From Candidatus Contendibacter sp. (GTDB taxonomy: Bacteria > Pseudomonadota > Gammaproteobacteria > Competibacterales > Competibacteraceae): a stretch of 50,534 nt of DNA. How positions within the stretch are numbered: position 1 is the first letter of the stretch; each line of letters begins with the position of its first letter. Location: NCBI GenBank assembly GCA_029624765.1, contig JARSSO010000049.1, positions 1 to 50,534 of the forward strand, given 5' to 3'. Both the position numbers and the translations under genes were made by a program. Below are positions 1 through 10,200 of the stretch, piece by piece. The notes below the pieces were generated by a model. It was not told where the DNA came from. It saw only the letters and a list, made by a program, of their open reading frames with translations, and searched no databases.

Positions 1-2347
1 GCGCGGGCGGGGGCGCGGGCGGGGGCGCTGGAATCGATGGCGTGGCGGGCGGGGCGGCCGGCGCCTCGGCGGTGGAAACAGCGGGCATGGGCGTCGGCGG
101 CGCGGGTTCCGCGGTTGGTGGTTTCTCGGCGGTGGGCGCGGGCGGGGTAGCGGACGCGGGCATTGCGGCGGGCGCGGGCGGGGTAGCGGACGCGGGCATT
201 GCGGCGGGCGCGGCGGTGGCGGCGGGGGTTGGCGCGGCGGGCGTGGGCGTGGCGGCAGCCGGAGGCGTTTCGGCGGCTTGCTGTTGCTCCAATAGCTGGC
301 TGGCTGCCCTGGAACCTGTGTAATCCACGATTTCCCGTAAGGTTGGAATCCGCAGAGTTGCGCCGATCTTCAAGCTGTCCATGTTGTTGGCTTTGGAAAA
401 CGCCCGTGGATTCGCCTTTAGCAGAGCTTTCATCATGTGCTCCTTGCCGATGGACGGGTCGGGGCGAACCTTGATGGCGATATCCCACAACCGTTCGTTC
501 GGCGCGACGGGGCCGTATTGATCGCCGCCCCTGTACGATTGCGGGGGCGGCTCAACCGTCTTGGTCGACGGTTCCGCCGAACCGGCCGCCGCGAGCGGCG
601 ACGACTCTAAAATCGTGGAGGCGGGAGATGCGGCTCCCGCCTTGGCGGGCGTGGTTGGGGTCGGCAGGGACTCGGCGAACGCGGCGACCATGGGAACCGA
701 CACGTCGCTGACCAAATACGCTTGCGACAACGAATCCCGTTCCTCGCGCGGCGCGTGTTTGTCGACCGCCGCCAGCAGGGTGGTGGTATCCATGGGCATC
801 GCCGGCGGCTCCGGCGCGGCGGTTGGCCTCGGTCCCGATTCCTCGGTCCTGGAAGCGGCGACTGGCGGCGGGGGAGGGGTGGACGCCTCCAGTTCCCGTT
901 TTGGGGCCGTAGCCTCGGCTTCCGCAGCGATCGGCCCGGGCGGTTGGCCGATGGCCGTCACCATCTCCGAAACCGCCAGGAACAGCAGTGGGCTGACCGA
1001 GACCGGTTCCACCAGACCGCCGATGGACGACGGGGCGGTACCGGGAACGTCCGGTTCCGGGACCACGGCCGCGACTGTCGGTTCGGGGGTTGGCGTGACC
1101 GTCTCCGGCGCGACCGCAACCGGCGTGGGGATTGGCTGGGCGGCGGTTTCAAGTGGAGCGGGCGGCGCAGCCGCCACCACGGTTGGTTCCAGGGACACCG
1201 GCGGTTCCAGCGGGAACACCTGCGGCGCGCTGGTTGCGGCCCGCGCCGGCGATGCGGTCGCCGTGGGCGCGGGACCAAGCGACGCGGCGGTGGCCGCCAC
1301 GGCCGCCGACGGCTCCACTCCGGCCAGATGGCGAGCGGCGGTGGAGCCGGTCATGTCGGCGATTTCCCGGAAGCTGGGAATGCGCAGCGTGGCGCCGATG
1401 CGCAGCCCACCGATTCCGGCCTTGCCGAAGGCGTGAGGATTGGCCTGGAACAAGGACTGCATCATCTGCTCGCGGGTGATGGCGGGATCGGGCCGCACCT
1501 TGAGCGCGATGCCCCACAGCCCCTCGCCGACCGCCACCGGTCCGTAGGTGTCGCCCGGCCGATAGATCCGCACCGGCGCCGACGCCGTCTCCGCCGGGAG
1601 CGGCGCCGCCTCGGGCGTTCCGCCGCTGGTTTGAGTCAACAGGGCCGCCGGCCTGGAAGTCGGTTCGTTGCCGCCGTCGCGCCGCGCGCTCCGGTCGGGT
1701 TCGGCCGGCGCGGCCCCGCCGGCCAGGACCGGTTCCGGACGCGGCGCGGGTTCGGTGGCCAGGACCGGTTCCGGACGCGGCGCGGGTTCAGCGGCCAGCG
1801 CGGGCTCGGCGGGCGGCGCGGCGGCCGGAGCGGGAGTGTTCAATACGGTCTTGCTGCGGTCGCCGGGCCGCTTGGCCAGCCGCTGAACCGGATCGAGAAA
1901 GACGGTGAACTCGCGGAAAGTCTTGCCGCGCGGCCAGGCGAACTCCACCAGCAATCCCAGCGACGGTTCCTGGATCGGCCGGGTCGAAATCACCTTGACG
2001 TAAACCTGGTCCTCGGCGTTGTATTCGACCGAAAACACCAGATTCGCCAGCGCGGGCGCCCGTTCCAGTTCGAACTCCTTGAACATCGGCGCGGGCGCCA
2101 GTTTCACCGAAACCTTGTTCAGCTCCTCCGGCCTCAGCGCCGGCAACGGAATTCGGGCGTCGAACAACTGGTTCAGGGCGGAATGGACCTGGATTTCGCC
2201 GATGTCCAGCGCCAGGGCGCAAGCGGGTCCCAGCAACAGCGGCGTCAGCCAGGCCAGACCGGCCGGCGCGAATTTGGACACGGCGCGCGCGTCCGTGGAG
2301 CGTGCGCCAAGCAGGGCGCGCATCGAACGGAAGGGTTTGCGGGTCAT
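1..2347 (-). CDS. fimV: FimV-like LysM pilus-assembly/polarity protein (partial; runs off the left edge)
   Basis: The reverse-strand reading frame is open from an ATG at 2347 to the window edge; the 3' part is missing. GGAGGA lies 7 nt upstream of the ATG and fixes the start. Residues 1 to about 46 look like a long signal peptide. The mature protein begins with the FimV N-terminal signature (LDIGEIQVHSALNQLFDARI). Two tandem copies of the FimV-type LysM-like module follow, around 1350-1580 and 315-540. Each has the pattern YGPV...LWxIAxKVRPDP...MMxxLxxANPxAF...LxIGATLRIP. They are separated by long Pro/Ala-rich linkers. FimV proteins are inner-membrane peptidoglycan-binding organisers of type IV pili and cell poles. 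Two LysM copies instead of the usual one is unusual. Family assignment is firm; the exact role is inferred. Confidence 0.85.
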   Translation of the reverse strand, partial: MTRKPFRSMRALLGARSTDARAVSKFAPAGLAWLTPLLLGPACALALDIGEIQVHSALNQLFDARIPLPALRPEELNKVSVKLAPAPMFKEFELERAPALANLVFSVEYNAEDQVYVKVISTRPIQEPSLGLLVEFAWPRGKTFREFTVFLDPVQRLAKRPGDRSKTVLNTPAPAAAPPAEPALAAEPAPRPEPVLATEPAPRPEPVLAGGAAPAEPDRSARRDGGNEPTSRPAALLTQTSGGTPEAAPLPAETASAPVRIYRPGDTYGPVAVGEGLWGIALKVRPDPAITREQMMQSLFQANPHAFGKAGIGGLRIGATLRIPSFREIADMTGSTAARHLAGVEPSAAVAATAASLGPAPTATASPARAATSAPQVFPLEPPVSLEPTVVAAAPPAPLETAAQPIPTPVAVAPETVTPTPEPTVAAVVPEPDVPGTAPSSIGGLVEPVSVSPLLFLAVSEMVTAIGQPPGPIAAEAEATAPKRELEASTPPPPPVAASRTEESGPRPTAAPEPPAMPMDTTTLLAAVDKHAPREERDSLSQAYLVSDVSVPMVAAFAESLPTPTTPAKAGAASPASTILESSPLAAAGSAEPSTKTVEPPPQSYRGGDQYGPVAPNERLWDIAIKVRPDPSIGKEHMMKALLKANPRAFSKANNMDSLKIGATLRIPTLREIVDYTGSRAASQLLEQQQAAETPPAAATPTPAAPTPAATAAPAAMPASATPPAPAAMPASATPPAPTAEKPPTAEPAPPTPMPAVSTAEAPAAPPATPSIPAPPPAPPPA
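135..206. repeat. 36-bp tandem repeat in the fimV linker (2 units)
   Basis: Two identical 36-bp units (135-170 and 171-206) encode a 12-residue Pro/Ala/Ser-rich repeat in the FimV-like linker. A partial third unit begins at 207. Because the period is a multiple of three, copy-number change would lengthen or shorten the linker without a frameshift. Confidence 0.8.
1721..1792. repeat. 36-bp tandem repeat in the first fimV linker (2 units)
   Basis: Two near-identical 36-bp units start at 1721 and 1757 (both begin GGCCAGGACCGGTTCCGGAC). They encode a 12-residue Pro/Arg/Glu-rich repeat on the reverse strand. The period equals that of the unrelated repeat at 135-206 in the same gene. Confidence 0.75.
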
Positions 2348-2501
2348 GAACGAATCCTCCGAAGCGGGTGGCGGCGCGGCCAGACGTGGTTCCGCTGGCG
2401 TCAGTGCATCGTGATCATTATGGCCTAATTCTAGCGCGCCAGGGGGATAACCCGTACCGGGGCCGATGAAATCCAGTGGAACCGGCGCGGTGCCGACATC
2501 G

Positions 2502-4187
2502 TCATCCAATTGGCGATTTCGCCGCCCCGGCGGCAATCAACGCCGCTCCCAGCCGGCGATCGTCGCCATGGATATGCTTGCGCAACCACTCCTTGAGGGC
2601 TTGCAAGGTAAGCATCAGGCTGACGTCGTCGAATTGGCGCTGGATGCCGAGCAAATCTTCCACCAGCTTGCGGTGCTCCTGCCGGTGAGCGATGGCGTCG
2701 GCGTAGCCATACCGGTCCATCAGGCATTCCTCGGTCGCGAAGTGATGGCGGGTGAGGGCGATGAGTTCATCGAGCAGCGCCATGATTCGCCCCGCCTCCT
2801 GGCCGGTTTTCACGGCGTCGCCGACGCGATTCAGCAATGTTACCAGCTCGGCGTGCTGATGATCGATGACCGGCACCCCGATCGACAATTCCTCGTTCCA
2901 TTCCAGGAACGCCATCTTCACCGGGTTTCCGTTCAGCAGCGTCGGTTCGTACCGGGTCCAGACGTTCTTGCCTCGCGCCTTGCTCCGATACATGGCGGCG
3001 TCGGCGCGGCCAAGCAGGGTTTCCATATCGTCGCCGTCGTCCGGGGCGATGCAAAGGCCGATGCTGGCCCCCACCCGGCACTCGTGCCCCGCCAGGCGAA
3101 ACGGCTCGGCCAGCGTTTCGATCACCTTGTCGGCGATTCGCGCCGCGGCGCTCAATTCCCTCAATCGGGGCAGCAGAATGGTGAATTCGTCGCCGCCCGT
3201 GCGCGCCACGGTATCGGACTCGCGGACGCAGTTGCGAAGGCGCTGGCCCACCGCTCGCAGCAGGGCGTCGCCGGTTTCGTGGCCGTGGGTATCGTTGACG
3301 GCCTTGAAACCGTCCAGATCGAGCAGGAGCAGGGCGAACGGCGTCTGGTCGCGCTTGTTCTGGATCAGCGCCTGCCGGAGCCGGTCGAAGAACAGCGCCC
3401 GGTTGGGAAGGTCGGTGAGCGGATCGTAGAACGCCAGATAATTCAATTGCCGCTGGATGCGATTCCGCTCGGTGACGTCGAGCGCCACCCCGACGATGGC
3501 GGGACGCCCTTCGTACTCGACCACTTCGCCATTGATCTCGATGTCAATCAGGCGGCCATCGTGGCGAACGGCGCTACACGTGGCATGAACATGGCCGGCT
3601 TGATGCGCCAGGCAGGGCCGAAGATTGTGTTTGACCTGATCCTGGTCGGCCTGGGCGGCCAAATCCAGCGGTCCCATCCGCCCCACCATCTCCTCCACCG
3701 TGTAGCCGAACATGGCGGCGAATCGAGGATTGACATAGACAAAGCGGTCATCCTGGATGATGTAGATTCCCACGAGGGATTGTTCGACCAGACCCCGAAA
3801 TTTGGCTTCGGCGGTCTTGCGTTCCTGTACTTCGCGCCGCAACCGGCGGTTGAGGCGATGGATGTGCAGCACGGCCAGGCCGCCCAGCAGCGCCAGCGTC
3901 ATCGTTGTCGCCGGGATTCCGTACAGCCAGAGCGGGTTGACCCCGGACTCGATCCATCGCGGCGTCGTGGCTTTCGACGGTTCAAGGGGTTCCAGCCGCT
4001 CGGCGCGCGCCAGCGGCCACCCGGCCAGCGCGACGGCCAGAACCAGCCAGGCCGATGCGTTCCCGCCAGATCGATGGGGTCCGGGATGCCCCTCCCGATG
4101 CCTTCCCCTCCGGTTGGGCGCGCTTCGGGCGCTTGTCGGGGACGTGCCGAGCCAGGCGCGCAACCAACGAAAGAACTTTGGGATCAC
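2502..4187 (-). CDS. Membrane PAS-GGDEF diguanylate cyclase with C-terminal bacteriohemerythrin domain
   Basis: I chose the GTG at 4187 (561 aa). GAGGAG sits 7 nt upstream of it, whereas the upstream ATG at 4352 would overlap the start of the divergent gene at 4351. Two hydrophobic segments (about 45-62 and 86-108) flank a short periplasmic stretch. A PAS domain follows (about 130-240), then GGDEF (about 250-415). The active-site GGDEF is intact at 331-335, with an RxxD inhibitory site (RESD) five residues before it. The C-terminal domain (about 430-555) has the bacteriohemerythrin iron ligands: HxxxE spacing in HHFATEECLM, then HRQEH and HIHGDD. It probably makes c-di-GMP in response to oxygen or redox state sensed by the di-iron site. 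The domain calls are strong; the signal is inferred. Confidence 0.88.
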   Translation of the reverse strand: MIPKFFRWLRAWLGTSPTSARSAPNRRGRHREGHPGPHRSGGNASAWLVLAVALAGWPLARAERLEPLEPSKATTPRWIESGVNPLWLYGIPATTMTLALLGGLAVLHIHRLNRRLRREVQERKTAEAKFRGLVEQSLVGIYIIQDDRFVYVNPRFAAMFGYTVEEMVGRMGPLDLAAQADQDQVKHNLRPCLAHQAGHVHATCSAVRHDGRLIDIEINGEVVEYEGRPAIVGVALDVTERNRIQRQLNYLAFYDPLTDLPNRALFFDRLRQALIQNKRDQTPFALLLLDLDGFKAVNDTHGHETGDALLRAVGQRLRNCVRESDTVARTGGDEFTILLPRLRELSAAARIADKVIETLAEPFRLAGHECRVGASIGLCIAPDDGDDMETLLGRADAAMYRSKARGKNVWTRYEPTLLNGNPVKMAFLEWNEELSIGVPVIDHQHAELVTLLNRVGDAVKTGQEAGRIMALLDELIALTRHHFATEECLMDRYGYADAIAHRQEHRKLVEDLLGIQRQFDDVSLMLTLQALKEWLRKHIHGDDRRLGAALIAAGAAKSPIG

Positions 4188-4350
4188 GGATCCACTCCTC
4201 TGGGGCGGGCGGCGGTATGGCCGGGTCGATTTCCGCCGACCGCGACGCATCGTCGCCATTTTACCCATTCTCGCTAGAATGTTGGCCAGCCCTGCTGGCG
4301 ATCCCCGCCGGAAGCCAGTCGAAATCCACCCGACTTCACGGACCCTTCCC

Positions 4351-7206
4351 ATGCCCGCCGATCATGATGGCTTGCCACCCAGCGCCGAACCGGCGTCCAG
4401 CACAATCCCCGACGCCGCTCCGGACCCGGCGGCCCGCCTGTTGGCGTTGCTGCGCGAACTCATGGGGGAAATCCGCCCGTCGGAACGGCTGGCGACGACC
4501 CTCACCCTGGACAGCCATCTGGAGCGGGAACTGGGGTTGGACAGCCTGGCCCGCGCCGAACTGTTGCAACGGATCGAGGGGACCTTCCACGCGCGCCTGG
4601 ACGAGCGGATGCTGCTGGCCGAAACCCCGCGCGATCTGTTGGGGCTGATCCTGGGGGGCGGGGGCGAGCCGGCCGGGCCGGCGGCGACCGCCGGGCCAGC
4701 GCCGGCGGGGGAAACCGCGGGGACCGAAACCCCGGAACGGGCCACGACCCTGGTGGAGATGCTGGACTGGCACGCCCGGTTCAATCCCGACCGGGTGGCG
4801 ATCCAGATTTACGGCAACGACGAGCGGATCGCCACCACCTTCACCTACGCCGGTCTGGTTCAAGGCGCGCGGGCGGTGGCGGGGGGATTGCAGGCGCGCG
4901 GGTTGCAACCGCGCCAGACCGTGGCCCTCATGTTGCCGACCGGAGCCGACTATTTTCTTGGTTTCTTCGGCATCCTGCTGGCCGGTGGCGTTCCGGTGCC
5001 GATCTATCCGCCGGTTCGACCCTCGCAGCTCGAGGAACATTTGCTCCGCCACACCCGCCTGTTGAACAACGCCCAGACCGTGGCCTTGATCACCGTGCCC
5101 GAGGCGGCGCTGGTGGCGCGGCTGCTCCAGGCGCAAGTCGACGATTTACGCCACATCGTCACCGTGGCCGAACTGCAAGCCGCGGCGGCGGCGTGGAGCC
5201 CCGTGCCGGTGGGCGCCGCCGATCTCGCCTTCCTGCAATACACCTCCGGCAGCACCGGTGACCCCAAGGGCGTGATGCTGACCCACGCCAACCTGCTGGC
5301 CAATCTGCGCGCCATGGGTCCCCACGCGGGCGTCGGCTCCAGCGACGTGTTCGTCAGTTGGTTGCCGCTGTATCACGACATGGGTCTGATCGGCGCCGGT
5401 CTCGGCAGCCTGTATTACGCCTTCCCGCTGGTGGTGATGTCGCCGCTGAGCTTCCTGGCCCGGCCGGCGCGCTGGCTGTGGGCGATTCACCGCCATCGCG
5501 GCACCCTGTCGGCGGCGCCCAACTTTGCTTACGAATTGTGCGCGCGGGTCCAGGATCACGAAATCGAGGGTCTGGACCTGAGTTCCTGGCGGATGGCGCT
5601 CAACGGCGCGGAACCGGTCAGCCCGGCGACCCTGGAGCGCTTCATCGCCCGCTTCGGCCGTTACGGCTTTCGGCCCGAGGCGATGGCGCCGGTGTACGGG
5701 CTGGCGGAGTGCTCGGTGGGGCTGGCCTTGCAGCGGCCCGGCCGGGCGCCGGTGATCGACCGGGTGCGGCGGGACCGGTTCATGGCGACCGGCCGGGCCA
5801 AGCCGGCCGATGCCGACGACGCGACGGCCTTGCTGTTCCCCGCCTGCGGCCAGCCGATTCCCGGCCACCAGATTCGGATCGTGGACGATCAGGGCCGGGA
5901 ATTGCCGGAGCGCCAGGAGGGGCGGGTGGAGTTTTGCGGACCGTCCACCACGGCGGGCTACTATCGCCATCCCGAGGCCACCCGCCGCCTGTTCCCGCAC
6001 GGCGACGCCTGGCTGGATTCCGGGGATCGCGGCTACCTGGCCGGGGGCGACCTGTATCTGACCGGCCGGGTCAAGGACCTGATCATCCGGGGCGGGCGCA
6101 ATCTTTATCCCTACGAACTGGAGCAGGCGGTCGGGGAAATCCAGGGCATCCGCAAGGGCTGCGTGGCGGTGTTCGCCAGCCCCGATCCGGTCACCGGCAG
6201 CGAGCGGCTGGTGGTGGTCGCCGAAACCCGCGCCACCCAGCCGGAAGCGCTGGCCGCCCTGCGCCAGCGGATTCAGGGCGTCGGCGTGGATTTGCTGGGT
6301 CTGCCGCCGGACGCGGTGGTGCTGGCGCCGCCGCACGCGGTGTTGAAAACCTCCAGCGGCAAGATTCGCCGCGTGGCCATCCGGGACCTGTACGAGCGCA
6401 ATCTGATCGGCCGGCGCGGGCGGGCGTTGTGGCTGCAACTGACGCGCATCGCGCTGGTCGGGGGCTGGGCGCGGCTGCGGCGGCTGGGACGCGGGGTGGG
6501 GGAGCGGCTGTACGCGGCCTATGGCTGGAGCATGTTCGGGGTGCTCGCGCCGGGGGTGTGGCTCGGGATCATGATCCTGCCGAGAGCGGAATGGCGCTGG
6601 GCGCTGGGCCGCGCCGCGACCTGGCTGCTGGCCCAGTTGACCGGGACGCCGCTGACGGTGCGCGGTCTGGAGCATCTGCCGGACGGTCCTTGCGTGCTGG
6701 TCGCCAATCATTCCAGTTATTTGGATGCCTACGTGCTGATGGCGGCGATTCCGCGCCAATTCCACTATGTCGCCAAGCGGGAGTTGCTGGATAACCGCTG
6801 GCTTGGCCGGCCGCTGGCGCGGATCGGCACGCTGTTCGTCGAACGCTTCGACGCGCAGCGCGGGGTGGACGAGGCCCGCCAGATCGCCGAGGCGGCGCGC
6901 GCCGGGCAGTCGCTGGGGTTCTTCCCGGAAGGGACCTTCGCCCGGATGCCGGGTCTGCTGCCCTTCCGCATGGGCGCGTTCCTGGCGGCGGCGCAGGCCG
7001 GAGCGCCGATCTTGCCGGTCACGATTCGCGGGACGCGCTCGATGCTGCGGGCCGGTTCGTGGTTTCCGCGCCGGGGCCGGCTGGAGGTGATCGTCGAGGC
7101 GCCGCTCCTGCTCGACGGCGGGGACTGGGCGGCGGCGATCCGGTTGCGGGACGCGGCGCGGGCGGCGATTCTGCGCCATTGCGGCGAGCCGGATTTGGGG
7201 GGATAG
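4351..7206 (+). CDS. Trifunctional ACP - fatty-acyl-AMP ligase - PlsC acyltransferase fusion
   Basis: 951 aa from the ATG at 4351. Residues 25-103 are an acyl carrier protein with the phosphopantetheine site GLDSL (Ser65). Residues about 130-690 are an adenylate-forming ligase with YTSGSTGDPKG (297-307). The SWLPLYHDMGLIG motif is typical of fatty-acyl-AMP ligases (FAAL) rather than acyl-CoA synthetases. Residues about 745-951 are a PlsC-type lysophospholipid acyltransferase with HSSYLD (His787, Asp792), FFPEGT and a hydrophobic stretch before the domain. Family knowledge suggests that the ligase activates a free fatty acid, loads its own ACP, and the PlsC domain transfers the acyl group to a lysophospholipid at the membrane, much as the Aas fusion does with a separate ACP. 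The fused, N-terminal ACP is the odd feature. The acceptor is not determinable here. Confidence 0.87.
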   Translation: MPADHDGLPPSAEPASSTIPDAAPDPAARLLALLRELMGEIRPSERLATTLTLDSHLERELGLDSLARAELLQRIEGTFHARLDERMLLAETPRDLLGLILGGGGEPAGPAATAGPAPAGETAGTETPERATTLVEMLDWHARFNPDRVAIQIYGNDERIATTFTYAGLVQGARAVAGGLQARGLQPRQTVALMLPTGADYFLGFFGILLAGGVPVPIYPPVRPSQLEEHLLRHTRLLNNAQTVALITVPEAALVARLLQAQVDDLRHIVTVAELQAAAAAWSPVPVGAADLAFLQYTSGSTGDPKGVMLTHANLLANLRAMGPHAGVGSSDVFVSWLPLYHDMGLIGAGLGSLYYAFPLVVMSPLSFLARPARWLWAIHRHRGTLSAAPNFAYELCARVQDHEIEGLDLSSWRMALNGAEPVSPATLERFIARFGRYGFRPEAMAPVYGLAECSVGLALQRPGRAPVIDRVRRDRFMATGRAKPADADDATALLFPACGQPIPGHQIRIVDDQGRELPERQEGRVEFCGPSTTAGYYRHPEATRRLFPHGDAWLDSGDRGYLAGGDLYLTGRVKDLIIRGGRNLYPYELEQAVGEIQGIRKGCVAVFASPDPVTGSERLVVVAETRATQPEALAALRQRIQGVGVDLLGLPPDAVVLAPPHAVLKTSSGKIRRVAIRDLYERNLIGRRGRALWLQLTRIALVGGWARLRRLGRGVGERLYAAYGWSMFGVLAPGVWLGIMILPRAEWRWALGRAATWLLAQLTGTPLTVRGLEHLPDGPCVLVANHSSYLDAYVLMAAIPRQFHYVAKRELLDNRWLGRPLARIGTLFVERFDAQRGVDEARQIAEAARAGQSLGFFPEGTFARMPGLLPFRMGAFLAAAQAGAPILPVTIRGTRSMLRAGSWFPRRGRLEVIVEAPLLLDGGDWAAAIRLRDAARAAILRHCGEPDLGG

Positions 7207-7275
7207 CGGCGCTGGACGGCGTTATTTCCACAGCAACCGGTTTGAGTTCCCTCTATCCACTGCGAAGGAAAGGAA

Positions 7276-10200
7276 ATGATGGATAACAACACCCTCACTT
7301 GGCTGCATATTTCCGATATTCATTTCGGTCACGGCAAAGAGACTCGTCACCGAGTCGATCAAAAGATCGTTTGCGACGAGATTCTCAGGGATGCGGGAAA
7401 AGTCGTCCAACAATTGGGGCCGCCCGACCTGGTGCTGATCACCGGCGATATCGCGTTCAAGGCAAGTAAAGAAGAATACGAGCAGGCTGGACAATGGATC
7501 GAGCAATTACTCGCTACAGTCAGTGCGGATAAAAATCGGCTATACTTGGTGCCGGGAAACCATGATGTGGATCGAATTAAGGCGCTGTCTGGCCCTACTC
7601 GAAAAACTATCCATAAATCGCTACGGGCGAACCCGCCTGACCTGGATGAATACCTGGATAAGCCCGAAGAAATGGCTCCTATTTGGCCAAAGTTTGAAGC
7701 TTATTCGGAATTTTCGACCGCTTTTGCCTCACCAAAATTGACGCCTGAAAATCCTTATTGGATATGCCAGCACGATACCGCGCTCGGTGCAATCGTGATT
7801 GTGGGCTTGAATACCAATCTTCTAAGTTTCGACGACCAGGATGATCCGAAGAATTTGGCATTGGGCGCTCACCAACTCCAGCAAGCCATTCATTCGCAAC
7901 CGCGCGATTTACTCCTGTTGGTGCTCCAACACCATCCGCCCGGTTGGCTGACCGATGGGTCCACATTAAGCACCATGCTTCAGGATCGCGCCCACATTTT
8001 GTTCTGTGGGCATGTCCACAAACAGGGCGGGTTGCTCAGCAGTCCCCTGCATGGCGGGGCGCGGTTGGAACTGGTCGCTGGCGCCGGTCACGTCGATCCT
8101 GGCCAGCCGCCCGAACATGCCTATGCGTGGGGACGCTTGAGTCCGGCAGGCTTGGATTACTTTCCCCGTACCTGGAATCAAATACAATACGGCTTTGTAT
8201 CGGACCGTAACAGCTTCAAAGGGATGAAGCAAAATGGAGCGGTTTCGATCACGTCCAAGCGGTTGCCGGAAGCGTTGCGCAATTGGTTGTCAGGCACTCC
8301 TCCAACTCCCGCTGGGAAATCACCAAGAAAGCCATCGGCTGTTATCCCAAAACCCGATTTATCCGTTGCCGCCACGGGATACCTGAATTATCTGCAAAGC
8401 CGCCACCAATTTCTTCAATTGAAAGGCATGGGCTTTTCCGAGCGGGTGCCGCTGCAACTGCCATTGCTGGATTTGTACGTGCCTTTACAAGCGCGAGTGG
8501 AATTGCCACGAGGCGAAACCTGGGGTCACCACGAACGCCGTTCGCTCAAGTTGGCGGGCCGAACGATGACGGCGGACGAGCAAGAAGCTCTTACTGGCCG
8601 TTTGAGCAAACCCCAACCAGTGTTGGAACTGCTGCAACGCCAGAGTGGTTTGATCGTGTTGGGCGATCCGGGCGCGGGCAAGACCACCTTTCTCAAGTAT
8701 CTGGCGCTGAAACTGGCGAAGGGCGAAGGGACCGAATTGAATCTGGGCGAGCAGTTGCCGATTTTGGCGCCGCTGTCCGGTTACGCCAATGCTTTGGAAA
8801 AGGAGACCGTCCGGCTGGACGATTTTATCGCTGGCCATTTCCACGAGTTGGGCGCCGACTTTCCCGTCAAGGCGCTGCTGGCCGATGCGTTGCAGCGCGG
8901 CGTTGCCTTGTTGTTGCTCGACGGGCTGGACGAAGTCCAGGACTGCAATTTGCGGCACTTGGTCGTGGAACAAGTGGTGAGTTTCTACAACGCGCACCGA
9001 GAAGCCGGCAACAAGTTCGTGCTTACCAGCCGCATCATCGGTTATCGGGAAGTGCGCCCGGTCGCGCCAGGATTGGCCGAATGTACGCTGGTGGATTTCG
9101 ACGATGACGAGATCGCCGATTTCGTGGCGCGTTGGACGCAGGCGCTGGAAGCGCAAGCGCAAGGCGACAGCCCGCTGGCTCGTACCGATGCCGAACGGGA
9201 GCGGCATGATTTGCTGGAGGCGGTTCAGCGCAACGCCGGGGTGCGACAACTGGCAGCCAACCCGCTGCTGCTCACCATTCTGGCGCTGATGAAGCGGCAG
9301 GGAATCACATTGCCGGAGCGGCGGGTGGAGCTTTACGAGCAATACGTCAAAACCCTGTTGTCCAGTTGGAACCGGGCGCGCGGATTGGGCCGGCCGCCCA
9401 GCCGCGATCTGGACCCGGTGCAGACGGTCAAGGTTCTGGCACCGCTGGCGCTGTGGATGCACGAGGTCAATCCGGGCGTCGGCCTGGTCAAGCGGGAGGA
9501 TTTGCGGCGGGAATTGGAGGCTCTTTATACCCGCCGTGGCGAAGCCAACCCGGAAGCCAGCGCTCGTCAGTTTTTAGAGGATGTGCGCGACTACGCTGGC
9601 CTGCTGCTGGAACGGGGACCCGGCGAATATGGCTTCATCCATCTGACCTTCGAGGAATACCAGGCGGCGGTGGCGATTGCGCTGCACGCTCAGGGCGATG
9701 CGAAAGCGTTGGTCGAGGCGCTCGGCGCTCATGTGGGTGAGCCGGCATGGCATGAAGTCGGTTTGTTGACCGTGGGCTATGTCGGGTTGATTCAACAACT
9801 GGATCGCGTCGCGGGCGAGGCGGTGGAAGCTTTGGTAACCCAGCAACCGGGGCCGGCGGGAGCGGCGGTCGTACTGGCCGGCGAAGCGGTGATCGATGCC
9901 TGTCCGGTGGGCGTTCCGTCGGCAAGCCGGGAACGGGTCGTTGCCGCCTTGGTGGCGACCTTGCCCCGAGATCGGGAAGTGCCCGCCGAGGTGCGGTGCC
10001 GAGCAGGTCGCGCTTTGGCAATCCTAGGCGACCCGCGCCCTGGGGTGGGTTTGCAAGAAGATGGCTTACCCGAGCTGTTATGGGTACGGATTCCCGGCAC
10101 GGCCGCGGTGCGCGAAAGCGGCCGATTTCCAGGTTTCAAGGGGTTGAAACTCGGTAAGGGAGCCAAGCGTGATCCCGAGGCAGATTCCAATGAGACTTGG

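Noticed and set aside
4185..4352. Upstream ATG at 4352 for the diguanylate cyclase
   Set aside because: It would overlap the divergent fusion gene's start at 4351 and add an Arg-rich segment. GAGGAG before the GTG at 4187 is a better start.
5146..7179. Long antisense frames opposite the large GC-rich genes (for example 5146-7179, 14283-16988, 18125-20374, 36038-37915)
   Set aside because: They are by-products of high GC at third codon positions. They are compositionally biased to Arg/Gly/Pro/Gln/His and lack domains, while the opposite strand encodes clear protein families.
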